This document shows positions 36,401 through 43,564 of a DNA stretch of 59,998 nt, in pieces; within the stretch, counting starts at the first letter, position 1; every line of letters begins with the position of its first letter. The stretch lies in NCBI RefSeq assembly GCF_001296025.1, contig NZ_LJHV01000007.1, positions 1 through 59,998 on the forward strand. The letters run 5' to 3'. The notes beneath the pieces are model-generated. The model did no database searches. It saw only the letters and a program-made list of their open reading frames with translations, and had not been told where the DNA came from. Both the position numbers and the translations under genes were made by a program. The stretch comes from Porphyrobacter sp. AAP60 (lineage in GTDB: Bacteria; Pseudomonadota; Alphaproteobacteria; Sphingomonadales; Sphingomonadaceae).

Positions 36401-36904
36401 GTGAACCCGCCGCGGGCTGCGACCCTGAATGGTCGCGATCATTCGCGCATAAAGCCCGAGCTGGACGAGATGTGAAGCCTTGGCCGAGCGGGCGAGCTTG
36501 GTGTCGACCGGTTCATAGGACCATGCACCCATTGCAGAGGGCTCCTCCACCCGCACCAGAAAATCAGCAAAGCCGCTCCACGGGGACTGCAGGAACGCCG
36601 CCTGAAAAATTGCGGGCACGCCCCTCTGGATGGCTTCGGTCGTTAGCCGGGCACGTTCATCTAAAGACCGATTAGTGGGAATTTCGACGAGCTCGCCCTC
36701 GCCCGCAAGCTGCTTGCGGAACCGTTCCTCGTGCTCGAGTCCGGCTTGCTGAACCAGCTTTGCCATCGCATCGTCTTGGGCCAGTGCGGGCGCACCGTCC
36801 GGATCGGCCAGACGCACCAGATCGAGCGCGGTGGCATGGTTGCAACCGAGAAACCGCACAAGGTCGGTGGGCGAAAAAAGTGTTTGTCCTTCGTGGAGGC
36901 GCAT
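33461..36904 (-). CDS. RecB-like nuclease / RNase H-like / SF1B helicase fusion (TM0106 type)
   Basis: An 1147-aa protein from ATG 36904 with AAGGGATGATCC before it. Residues 1-225 are a TM0106-type RecB-like nuclease ending in a cysteine set (EPCAACPLCPW and HC, about 208-222) like the Fe-S cluster of Cas4/AddB nucleases. A helix-hairpin-helix piece (GLGRPQAQKLKDAGI) and an RNase H-like domain follow (LFFDLEGDPLEDG, about 316). A DNA2/UPF1-like helicase makes up the end: GPPGTGKTYTS (about 765), YLFIDEAGQVS (about 873), GTVDKFQGQEAEVVIVS and NVAISRA (about 1070-1105). It is the first gene of the compact operon and would resect or unwind DNA. Similar fusions occur in several defence islands. 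Confidence 0.82.
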   Translation of the reverse strand: MRLHEGQTLFSPTDLVRFLGCNHATALDLVRLADPDGAPALAQDDAMAKLVQQAGLEHEERFRKQLAGEGELVEIPTNRSLDERARLTTEAIQRGVPAIFQAAFLQSPWSGFADFLVRVEEPSAMGAWSYEPVDTKLARSAKASHLVQLGLYARMIATIQGRSPRRVHVELGDGRRESYRFVDFAKVLSAAIERFTDFVSGDPGATSPEPCAACPLCPWREHCGAVWETEEHLSLVAGLGRPQAQKLKDAGIETLAALAQLPDRIKVPRMAPATLDKLRAQAQLQLARRAGGEPVVVALPVETGRGLALLPPPDPADLFFDLEGDPLEDGGRDYLWGVHYRDGGRSEFRFRWGHDAAEERRAFEDTLDWMADHLVRNPGAHIYHYAPYEITALRRLSTLHASREAVLDRLLRERRFVDLYAVLRQAVRTSEPNLSLKTMEVFFAEKRDGAVTKADQSVVEYKSWQQTGEQRILDDILEYNKVDCENTEGLRDWLVSLRMDHLPWRDIGPPVAVSEEKSEQREQAEQRSRRLIEAIDAGTLPTTPAGRALVGHLTEFHRRADKPALWEMFDRCEREVDELVEDTECIGAIEPDPDGDGVWRRPEKRSTIARYRFPPQETKLREGDVVLHAPTLSKVGTIVALDGEAGQVEVKRGNGAKGIWPEDGSLIPEPTVPSEILVSAVRRVAMAWAGMNEAQWLHGDTDPDGLETWSCGLSDGPPYRALLDLIEREPPRLVGWEGGPLVREGESLVEAATLRCLAMDETALFIQGPPGTGKTYTSAHVICALLAAGKRVGVSSNSHKAINNLLAKIEDVAEETGLDFCGVKKSTRGKEDQRLNGRIITDVEAVQDVHDYLPDLVGGTAWLFADSDFDQHFDYLFIDEAGQVSLGHLLAMGSAAKNVVLVGDQMQLSQPIQGAHPGESGLSALDYLLQGEATVAPDRGILLDTSWRMHPSICGFISEAVYDGRLKAHPDCARQRLHLSRGHDPALAESGISFVAMDHTGCGQRSDAEVARVKQLAEALIGTPFTARDGSQGTIGWNNILIVAPYNVQVNALRAALPQAARVGTVDKFQGQEAEVVIVSLATSSPDDLPRNVEFFYSKNRINVAISRARTLALVLANPKLLELDAKSIEHLRLVNTLAWVAEEGCK

Positions 36905-37040
36905 GGATCATCCCTTCGATCGCAGGCTTAGGGCAGCGATACGACAGAATTGGTCATCGAAATGATAATGAACGAGAATTGCAAGGATCTACCGACTGGC
37001 GCTACCCTTAAGGCGGCCCGCTGACGCTGCAAGCCGGGGG
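36905..37040 (-). promoter_or_regulatory. Probable promoter region of the long defence operon
   Basis: This 136-base gap is the only sizeable break before the twelve-gene block starting at 36904. It contains the 9-mer TGTCGTATC (minus strand, 36938-36946), also found just upstream of the DUF2779 gene (39184-39192). A TTGCAA/TATCAT-like stretch is present, but the spacing is poor. I infer a promoter here without fixing its boxes. Confidence 0.35.
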
Positions 37041-37682
37041 TCAGGCCTCAGCGCCTGCTTCGGCAAGCCACGCTTCATGGTCGCCGATGTGCGAGCTATT
37101 GTAATTGCCCATTCCCGGCTTGGTCAGCCACCCCTTCGGAGCCGCATAGCTGTAGATGCTGCGCTCTGCCTTTTCGTGCCAAGAGATGTTGAAGGCCGCG
37201 AGCTTGGGGAAGAACGTCAGCCCGGCATTCCACGGCACATGATCGTGCACCCACCACGCCAGCGCCTGCCAGTTTCCGGTGCGCTCATAGTAAGGGAGGA
37301 AGCTGTGCACCACGATGCACGCAGTCGCGCCCATGTGGCCATCGGCGTCACGCCGGTCCCAGATATGGGCGGCGTAGTTCGCCTCGTTGCGCGCGCAATT
37401 GTGCTTACCTACCCCCGCTTCGTTGACCGCGCAGGAGCGGAACGCCGAGCGGATCGAGATGCGTCCCAGCTTTTCCCACATCGGCTCAAGCAGGTCCTCA
37501 CACAGCCGGGTCCCGGCCGCGATCGCCAGGTCAGGATCATCGGGGATGTTGGGGATGCCATAGAGATTGGCGATCTCGGAATAGAGCATGTCGCGCATGA
37601 AGAAGTTTTCGGACAGGCGCACTCGGCCAATATCTTCGAGCGCGGAAACTGATTTCGGTCGTCGCATAACTATCAGCCCCAT
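37041..37682 (-). CDS. Peptidase M15-like protein of unknown role
   Basis: The ATG at 37682 overlaps the DUF2779 stop by one base (TGATG), giving about 213 aa; an in-frame ATG at 37667 is an alternative start. Sequence landmarks are LSENFFMRDMLYSE, GIPNIPDDPDLAIAAGTRLC (helical N-terminus), and SIRSAFRSCAVNEAG, which resembles the SGYRSxxxN segment of M15 D-Ala-D-Ala peptidases. Histidines follow in KHNCARNEANYAAHIWD and ATACIVVHSF, but the zinc-ligand pattern is not canonical. Similar proteins are annotated simply as hypothetical or M15-like. There is no signal peptide, so a cytosolic, non-cell-wall role is likely. It is co-transcribed with the DUF2779 and HEPN genes. Confidence 0.6.
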   Translation of the reverse strand: MGLIVMRRPKSVSALEDIGRVRLSENFFMRDMLYSEIANLYGIPNIPDDPDLAIAAGTRLCEDLLEPMWEKLGRISIRSAFRSCAVNEAGVGKHNCARNEANYAAHIWDRRDADGHMGATACIVVHSFLPYYERTGNWQALAWWVHDHVPWNAGLTFFPKLAAFNISWHEKAERSIYSYAAPKGWLTKPGMGNYNSSHIGDHEAWLAEAGAEA

Positions 37683-39163
37683 CAGCTGCCAGCCAAGGAT
37701 CGGGCCACCGCGACCATGGCCCACGTGTCCCTCGCGCAATAGGTCTTGAGCGCCTCTTCCAGCGCCTCGCGCCGCAGCGGATCGCAAACCGGATCGGCAG
37801 CTTCGAACCATGCCGCCTGCGCATCGCCGCCATCCTTCACTTCAAGCGCGCCATAATCTAGCTCGGGGGCGATGGTCGGGAGCACCGCCTTGATCGACCA
37901 GCTGCCGCGCTGATCGCGGTGATACCAGTGATTGCGGGCGACGGGCAGGAGATCGACAGTCGCCTCCGCCATCGTTTCGAGGCGCGGCGCAAGATCGGGG
38001 AAGGACGTCGCCAACGCTCGCAGAACGCTGCGCTCGAACGCGGCATTGTAGGCGATAATCGTGGCGCCTGTGGGGATGTTCGCCACCAGCGCCTCGGCGC
38101 AGGCCCGGCGCGGGTCGCTACCGTCGCAACTCAGGAACTCGTGATGGGTCATGCGCCCGCCGCGCCGTTCGAGGTGAAGCGAGAACTGGAACGGAACCTG
38201 CTGAAAGGGGCGCGTGCCTAACCACCGAGGAATTGCAGGGGCGACGGTCTCGAAGTCAAGCCAGGCACGAGGCCAGCCCCACCCGGACATCGCTTTGCGT
38301 GCGCCTTCGGCATCGTGGAACGGGATGCCGTCGCGGGTGGCGGCAAGGATGCGGGCGTGGCGGTCGTTCAGATCGGCTTCGGCAAGGTCGAGCAAATCAT
38401 CGACCCCGCGCTCCAGCCAGCGCTTGCCCCCGCCATAGGGGAGCAGGGTCACAGGCCATTCCGGTCCTTGCGGTAGGTCGCGGCTGCAATAGGCAGCAAA
38501 TTCGCAGATAAAGGGTGCATTGCAATGATCACCCATCTCCTTCCGAGGTTCATCGCCAGACAAAACCGAGCGTGCCTCCGCCACCACTTCAGGGCGTGCG
38601 GAGATGGTGTCATACAGCTCGCCGAGCAAATCGGCGTCGGTAAACAGCCCAGCGTAATCACCCTCCCGCGACAACACGAAGCTGGTGTCGATATGGCGGA
38701 TGGCGGCGCGTTTCAGCTCAACCCCCGCCTCGCGCATGACCCAGATCTGTGTGGCAAGATCGCCGCGGTGGTAATCCTTGACCTTGCCCGAACTCTTGAC
38801 CTCGGCTGCGGTCCAGCCCCCGCTTTCCAGCCGTTCGAGCACGTCGACCCGCACCAGCACGCCATCATGCTCGAAGGTTGCCTCGAAAATCGGGCCGGGA
38901 TGGCCACCCATGATCAGCGAAGACGTCTTGGCCAGCGCTTCGGACAGTGACGGGGGGTCGACCATCACACCCCCTGGATGCAGGGCGCAAGCAATCTCGC
39001 CCACGGTGTTTCCAGTGGCAAACCGCGCTTCGGCACCGTCATCCTGTTCGGCTACTTCAGGCCGATGGACCGAAAGCCATAGTTTCTTCGGACATTGTTC
39101 GAAGGCAGTTATCTTCGATTTGGATAGGCCGAAGCGGCGATTGGAACTGTGAGTTTGTATCAT
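37682..39163 (-). CDS. DUF2779-type protein: RecB/Cas4-like plus DEDD-like nuclease
   Basis: The start is ATG 39163, with AGGAAA nine bases upstream; a TTG at 39193 in frame is less likely. In about 493 aa, the N-terminus has SKSKITAFEQCPKKLWL and a PD-(D/E)XK centre (VRVDVLER, then WTAAEVKSSGKVKDYH, about residues 110-135), with cysteines in HCNAPFICEFAAYC (about 215). The C-terminal half starts at AWLDFETVAPAIP (about 312), followed by TIIAYNAAFERSVLRAL and YCARDTWAMV near the end. This D-E...N...D pattern is a DEDD/RNase H-like exonuclease. It shares its two-nuclease architecture with the front half of the 33461-36904 protein. Probable role in nucleic-acid degradation during defence. Confidence 0.78.
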   Translation of the reverse strand: MIQTHSSNRRFGLSKSKITAFEQCPKKLWLSVHRPEVAEQDDGAEARFATGNTVGEIACALHPGGVMVDPPSLSEALAKTSSLIMGGHPGPIFEATFEHDGVLVRVDVLERLESGGWTAAEVKSSGKVKDYHRGDLATQIWVMREAGVELKRAAIRHIDTSFVLSREGDYAGLFTDADLLGELYDTISARPEVVAEARSVLSGDEPRKEMGDHCNAPFICEFAAYCSRDLPQGPEWPVTLLPYGGGKRWLERGVDDLLDLAEADLNDRHARILAATRDGIPFHDAEGARKAMSGWGWPRAWLDFETVAPAIPRWLGTRPFQQVPFQFSLHLERRGGRMTHHEFLSCDGSDPRRACAEALVANIPTGATIIAYNAAFERSVLRALATSFPDLAPRLETMAEATVDLLPVARNHWYHRDQRGSWSIKAVLPTIAPELDYGALEVKDGGDAQAAWFEAADPVCDPLRREALEEALKTYCARDTWAMVAVARSLAGS

Positions 39164-39203
39164 GCTGGGTTTCCTACAGCCATGATACGACAATAACGGT
39201 CAC

Positions 39204-39905
39204 TCATTCTTCAATCACCGGATACATCGGCATCGCCCAGTGCTCGTCCGGGTTGTCCATCATCAAATCAACAAAGAGCGGCAGCAGATGGTCAAGGATC
39301 GCAGCCCCGTCACGAACTTGCGCCCGGTTTGCAGCGCTGTTCCAAGTCGCACCGCCGTGGAGCAACTGGTTGCGCAGGACATAGAGCCGATCGAACAGAA
39401 TTGAGAGAACCACCGGGGTATTGCCCGCCGCCAGTGCGGAATTCGCCGCACGCTTAGCTGCCTCGAAGGTGATCTCCCACCCTGCACCGCCGGGCGAACG
39501 CGCGTGGTGCTTCCAGAACGGCGCGAAGACGAAACGGTTGTCGAGGAGAATGCGAATTTCCTGCGGAAAGCGCGTCCACAACGCCTTGTAGATCCGCCCG
39601 TCCGTATCGAGCCTCACGAGATCGCGGAAGAAACCGTCGAAGCGCTCCCGCTCGTTGGCAGCCTCTGGGCGTCGCCCTCCCCCCTGGTCGTCCAAGGCGC
39701 GCTCAAGATTGCCAGCATATGCCGCGTTGAAGCCGATCCACAGCATGATGAAGCGCGTGTCGAAATCTTCTTCCTCGCGATGTGCCCGAAGCAGCCAACT
39801 CAGCGCGCGGTGCACGCGCAATGTGAGTGGCAAGGCGAAGCCGTCACGCAAGGCGCGCTGCTTGTGCTTCAAGATGAGGGGGTGAAGCGGATCATCTGCA
39901 GTCAT
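39204..39905 (-). CDS. HEPN-domain protein
   Basis: A 233-aa all-helical protein from ATG 39905. It ends with the HEPN signature LYVLRNQLLHGGATW (Rx4-6H, about residue 182), in which the arginine and histidine form an RNase active site in active members. Other features are a long helix LRVHRALSWLLRAHREEEDF and FIMLWIGFNAAYAG, typical of Apea-like HEPN proteins. HEPN proteins in defence loci are often RNases that arrest growth, or adaptor subunits. It is the first minus-strand gene of the block, 40 bases from the DUF2779 gene, and probably co-transcribed with it. Whether it is catalytic cannot be told. Confidence 0.72.
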   Translation of the reverse strand: MTADDPLHPLILKHKQRALRDGFALPLTLRVHRALSWLLRAHREEEDFDTRFIMLWIGFNAAYAGNLERALDDQGGGRRPEAANERERFDGFFRDLVRLDTDGRIYKALWTRFPQEIRILLDNRFVFAPFWKHHARSPGGAGWEITFEAAKRAANSALAAGNTPVVLSILFDRLYVLRNQLLHGGATWNSAANRAQVRDGAAILDHLLPLFVDLMMDNPDEHWAMPMYPVIEE

Positions 39906-40211
39906 GTTGGTCCCGGCCCTGAGTTATACGGCAATGCCGAACATCATGGCAGGCACAAAAAGAAAATCGACTTAATTTTTCACTTCGATACAATTAGATG
40001 AGCACGAAGGCATCGTATCAGAAGGACAGCTAAATCGGTCCGTGAAGCGGAAAAGCCGGTGCCTGAGCAGCGTAAGCCGCCACAAACCAATTGGACGCAA
40101 TTGGACGCAATCGCTCTCCATACCAACCCAACCGATGCGTAAGACATGACCAGATTTGTCGCAGCTAACTACTAGAGGCCATTTGCCCTGACGCACAAAG
40201 GAGCACTGCCA
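39906..40211. promoter_or_regulatory. Divergent promoter region with a tandem 10-mer
   Basis: This 306-base region separates the minus-strand HEPN gene from the plus-strand YbjN-like gene. It holds an AT-rich core (39961-39997), an exact tandem repeat of TTGGACGCAA at 40091-40110, and ATCGTATCA at 40012-40020, similar to the 9-mer seen upstream of other genes of the block. Promoters in both directions are expected; I cannot assign the boxes. Confidence 0.3.
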
Positions 40212-40679
40212 TTGACGCCAATGAACCAAATCAATCCTGACCTTTTGAGCGCCATCCTTGCCGATGCAGCCATTGATCATGAGGTCCGCGGTGACAACGA
40301 TATCTATGTCACCGCCCTTGCGTTCAACTTTTGGATTCGGCTCGACGTCGAACGTCCGATCCTGATCTTTTCCACCTACTGGGATTTCACGGACGAGCCG
40401 AGCGAGCTTGAACAGCTGCTCTGCATCAACACGTTGAACTCTGACTTGCTTATGCTCCAATTCTTCGTCGGCGACCAGAGCAACCGGCTTTATGGGCACT
40501 ATGCCCTGCCTATCCATGATGGGCTGGACCAAAGGCAATTTCTTCGCATAGCCCGCATGTTCGCAGAGATTTTCCGCTCTTCCATCAGTTCAGACGAACA
40601 CGGCCACCTGTTTGAACCCTGGCCTGATGAGCCGGAAATTGCCGCGCTAGCCCCGCCAGCACCGAAAATGCTCAATTAG
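40212..40679 (+). CDS. YbjN-like protein
   Basis: The TTG at 40212 is preferred over the ATG at 40221 because AAAGGAG lies eight bases upstream of it. The 155-aa protein has the YbjN layout: DLLSAILADAAIDHEV, a strand-rich middle (NFWIRLDVERPILIFSTYW), a helix ELEQLLCINTLNSDLLMLQFF, then YALPIHDGLDQRQFLRIARMFAEIF. YbjN-type proteins are compact chaperone-like proteins, some linked to stress responses and some resembling type III secretion chaperones. The acidic, proline-rich tail is outside the domain. Its place at the edge of the defence block gives no specific function. Confidence 0.65.
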   Translation: MTPMNQINPDLLSAILADAAIDHEVRGDNDIYVTALAFNFWIRLDVERPILIFSTYWDFTDEPSELEQLLCINTLNSDLLMLQFFVGDQSNRLYGHYALPIHDGLDQRQFLRIARMFAEIFRSSISSDEHGHLFEPWPDEPEIAALAPPAPKMLN

Positions 40680-40835
40680 GTCTCGTAGGGACGAACAGCG
40701 TTCGCTGAGCGCCGCAGCCTATGTGTTCGCAGCATTTGCTAACCTAAACCCATCCAACACCCCATGCTTCAGAAGGGCGATTGATCAGCCTTGCGTCGAT
40801 CGCAGTCCAAAAAGACATTACATTGGGAGACCAAA

Positions 40836-41765
40836 ATGACCACAAACAAGACCAATTTTATTTTGAAAAGCTTGAGGAAAATCTCGCATAAAGGCTGGGA
40901 GCTCTTTGTCATATCGAGAATAATTCACAAACTGGACGATCCCGAAATTGAAATTGTTACTCAGCAGCTGGTAAGATTGCCGAATGGCAAGAGAGCGTTG
41001 ACTGATTTGTATTTCCCTCAGTTCGGCATTCATATCGAGGTTGATGAGGGGCACCACTTTCAAAAAAATGCGGAAGGTGAACTTGGGCTTGCCTATGTGC
41101 CAGATGACGAGATGAGGGAGCAGGACATCGTCCAGATCACTGGGCACGAGGTCCGGCGCATCCCAGTTGTTGACGGCAAAGGCGCTCACATGGATTATTC
41201 CGATGTCGCGGCTTTAGTAGACGTGGAAATCGACTTTATCAGGTCAGAGAAGCAGGTGCAGCTTGCACGAGGCCTCTTTGAACCTTGGGATTTCGAGTCG
41301 CGCTATGATCCACAGCGGATCATTGAAAAAGGCAGCATTTGCGTCGCCGACAACGTGCTTTTTCGCCGCCAAGTCGATGCATTGCGATGCTTCGGCTTCA
41401 CGGGGGTCAATTTGCAAAGAGGGGTTTGGACAATCCCAGATGGTAGCGGCGATACAGTTTGGTTTCCGCGCCTTTACCGCCACGATTGCTGGCTGAACGA
41501 ACTGACTGATGGCGGGAAAGTCATTTACGAACGGGCCATGGATGATCGGGGCCGGTCATCGATTCAGGATCAACGGCGCGACTACGAAAAGAACCCAGAT
41601 CGCAGGTTCATAGTTTTCGCTAAGGGTAAGGATGCGCTCGGCGCCAACCTGCTGCGCTACGTTGGCGTGTTCAAGCCCGATCTACAAAACTCGACCGACG
41701 AAGTGCTTCAATTCAACCTTGTCCAGGACGAGATCAAAGTTCGTCAGCCTCAACGGCGAACATGA
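40836..41765 (+). CDS. PvuRts1I/AbaSI-like modification-dependent endonuclease
   Basis: ATG 40836 follows GGGAG by seven bases; the frame extends upstream to 40791 without a ribosome site. The 309-aa protein has an N-terminal Vsr-like PD-(D/E)XK domain with TDLYFPQFGIHIEVDEGHHF (about residues 55-75) and a later EQDIVQITGHEVRRIPV. The C-terminal part ends with RRFIVFAKGKDALGANLLRYVGVFK (about 250-280), the pattern of an SRA/PUA-like reader. This architecture is that of the PvuRts1I family, which cuts DNA containing hydroxymethyl- or glucosyl-hydroxymethylcytosine as in T-even phages. It adds a second modification-dependent system beside McrBC. Substrate is inferred from family only. Confidence 0.72.
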   Translation: MTTNKTNFILKSLRKISHKGWELFVISRIIHKLDDPEIEIVTQQLVRLPNGKRALTDLYFPQFGIHIEVDEGHHFQKNAEGELGLAYVPDDEMREQDIVQITGHEVRRIPVVDGKGAHMDYSDVAALVDVEIDFIRSEKQVQLARGLFEPWDFESRYDPQRIIEKGSICVADNVLFRRQVDALRCFGFTGVNLQRGVWTIPDGSGDTVWFPRLYRHDCWLNELTDGGKVIYERAMDDRGRSSIQDQRRDYEKNPDRRFIVFAKGKDALGANLLRYVGVFKPDLQNSTDEVLQFNLVQDEIKVRQPQRRT

Positions 41766-41868
41766 TTCCGTGTGAAGCCGGCCGCGGTTCATCTTTGAAG
41801 CGGCCAGTGAGATGGGCCTAACTCCGACGAACCATCCCGCTTTGAAGGTTGAAGGGGGAGGAGGACAG

Positions 41869-42801
41869 ATGATCAATGATAAAGCCCCTCCATCAGGGTG
41901 GGCAGACGTTCGCTGCCGAGCGCGGGGTGCCTTGCTCGGGCTTGCAATCGGCGACGCAGTTGGCACCACTCTTGAGTTTAGCATGCGAGACAGCACAGCA
42001 TTGCTAACTGACATGATCGGAGGCGGCCCGTTCAATCTTCCCGTCGGCTATTGGACAGATGACACGTCAATGGCGCTAGCTTTGGCTGATAGCCTCATCG
42101 CGCATGATGGTTTGAACCCGAATGATCTCATGCAGCGGTTCTGCCTATGGTGGCGTGACGGCGAATACAGTCCGACCGGCGATTGTTTCGATATTGGACA
42201 TGCGACAAGCTCGGCATTGGCGCAGTTTGAACTAACCGGTGACCCGATTGCTGGATCAAGGCATCCTCAATCAGCGGGTAATGGTTCTTTGATGCGGCTT
42301 GCGCCAATTGCGATCCGCGGCGCCTGGCGTGATCCGCAGGCTATGCGCGATGAAGCGCGTTTGCAGAGTTCCACGACGCACGCGGCCTCCGCCTGCCTTG
42401 ATTCTTGCGAAGCATGGGCGGTCATTTTGCGTGCGGTGATCTTGGGCGCAGATATCGGAGACGCAATCGAACAAGCAAAGTCGCTCGATCATCCTGACCC
42501 GATTGGCCCGATCATTGCCGGCAGCTGGCAAGAAAAGTCGCGCTCGGAAATTTCCAGCAGCGGCTATGTTGCTCATTCGCTTGAGGCTGCCTTGTGGTGC
42601 AATGCACGCGCGACGAACTTTCGAGAGATCATCCTACTCGCCGCCAATCTTGGCGATGACGCCGACACGGTGGCGGCAATTGCAGGACAGCTCGCTGGCG
42701 GGCGTTTCGGCATCGATGGGATCCCTTACGAATGGCTTAAGAGGATCGCTTGGAGCGATCGGCTAATCGACACGGCCGACCGGCTGCTGGAGATTTCGTG
42801 A
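41869..42801 (+). CDS. ADP-ribosylglycohydrolase (DraG/ARH family)
   Basis: ATG 41869 follows GGAGGAGGACAG; the frame upstream to 41812 is probably untranslated. In about 310 aa the metal-binding motifs of the family are all visible: LGLAIGDAVGTTLEF (about residue 22), GYWTDDTSMALALADSL (about 60), a central GSRHPQSAGNGSLMRLAP, and NLGDDADTVAAIAGQLAG (about 260). These enzymes remove ADP-ribose from proteins, nucleic acids or metabolites using two magnesium ions. The stop overlaps the start of a 66-aa gene (GTGA), which in turn overlaps a phosphatase gene, so the three form one coupled operon. A defence or detoxification role for free or bound ADP-ribose is possible. Confidence 0.88.
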   Translation: MINDKAPPSGWADVRCRARGALLGLAIGDAVGTTLEFSMRDSTALLTDMIGGGPFNLPVGYWTDDTSMALALADSLIAHDGLNPNDLMQRFCLWWRDGEYSPTGDCFDIGHATSSALAQFELTGDPIAGSRHPQSAGNGSLMRLAPIAIRGAWRDPQAMRDEARLQSSTTHAASACLDSCEAWAVILRAVILGADIGDAIEQAKSLDHPDPIGPIIAGSWQEKSRSEISSSGYVAHSLEAALWCNARATNFREIILLAANLGDDADTVAAIAGQLAGGRFGIDGIPYEWLKRIAWSDRLIDTADRLLEIS

Positions 42802-42998
42802 CCCACGTAAGTCCTGCAAATTTGGCGTCGGGCTTGTTTCGCAGTTCGCCGGGCCAGCCAGAGTATAGGGAAAAGCCGATTTCTCTATCGCGATCACCCA
42901 AGCAGCTCAGAAGCGTTTTTCACAAACGTCGGCTGGCTTCCAATGGTGACGCCTTCATCGACGGAACCCCACCGGCATTGAAGGAAGGTTGCGAATGA
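42798..42998 (+). CDS. Small coupled protein between the hydrolase and phosphatase genes (66 aa)
   Basis: The GTG at 42798 overlaps the hydrolase stop (GTGA) and the TGA at 42996 overlaps the phosphatase ATG (ATGA). Such double coupling argues strongly for translation, although the protein is only 66 aa. It is basic and polar, with SPGQPEYREKPI in the middle, SRSPKQLRSVFHKRR, and an acidic-to-proline end GDAFIDGTPPALKEGCE. No known domain, membrane segment or signal is seen. It could be a small adaptor between the two enzymes. The frame is also open upstream of the GTG, but that part shadows the hydrolase. Confidence 0.6.
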   Translation: MTHVSPANLASGLFRSSPGQPEYREKPISLSRSPKQLRSVFHKRRLASNGDAFIDGTPPALKEGCE

Positions 42999-43564
42999 AG
43001 ACTAGCATCACTCACCCACTACTAATCGCGGAAATCGTGCCCTTCTCCGGCTCGGGCCGAATCGGCATCACATTCTGCCCGGGAAAGCACCAGTCTGACG
43101 CACTCTCTGGATCATGGACGCGCGATCTCGAGTTGGATTGCGATGCAATTACATTTTGGGGTGCTGCTGCCGTTGTCACCTTGGTAACGCAGCAGGAGCT
43201 CATAGATCTGCGTGTCGCAGGCCTTGGTGAAGCGTTTGGCGCGCGCGACCTCATTTGGGCGCATCTGCCGATTGCCGACGTGTCCGTCCCCTGCGATCAC
43301 TTTGAACGGGAATGGACCGATGCCAGTCCATCGCTTCGCGCGTTGCTCCGCGAAGGGGCAAACATTCTGATTCACTGCAAAGGCGGTTTAGGCCGTGCCG
43401 GAATGATCGCAGCCCGCCTCTTGGTCGAACTAGGCTGGGAGGCCGAAGCAGCGATTGCCTCGCTGAGAGAGGTGCGTCCTGGAGCAATCGAGACCCTCGA
43501 GCAGGAAGCTCACGTCCGGGCAGTGCGACACGACGACATAGTTCGGGGTGTGCATAAGGGGTGA
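42995..43564 (+). CDS. Dual-specificity protein phosphatase-like enzyme
   Basis: ATG 42995 lies behind AGGAAGG with a six-base spacer and overlaps the upstream stop (ATGA); a TTG at 42989 is less likely. The 189-aa protein has a beta-rich N-terminus (GSGRIGITFCPGKHQ), a VTLVTQQELIDL strand-helix, the conserved aspartate loop LPIADVSVP, and the signature HCKGGLGRAGMIAARLL (C-x5-R, about residue 127). This is the cyclin-dependent kinase inhibitor 3-like branch of the phosphatases. It would dephosphorylate protein, or a phosphorylated small molecule or nucleic-acid end. Pairing with an ADP-ribosylglycohydrolase suggests a shared substrate path. Confidence 0.85.
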   Translation: MKTSITHPLLIAEIVPFSGSGRIGITFCPGKHQSDALSGSWTRDLELDCDAITFWGAAAVVTLVTQQELIDLRVAGLGEAFGARDLIWAHLPIADVSVPCDHFEREWTDASPSLRALLREGANILIHCKGGLGRAGMIAARLLVELGWEAEAAIASLREVRPGAIETLEQEAHVRAVRHDDIVRGVHKG

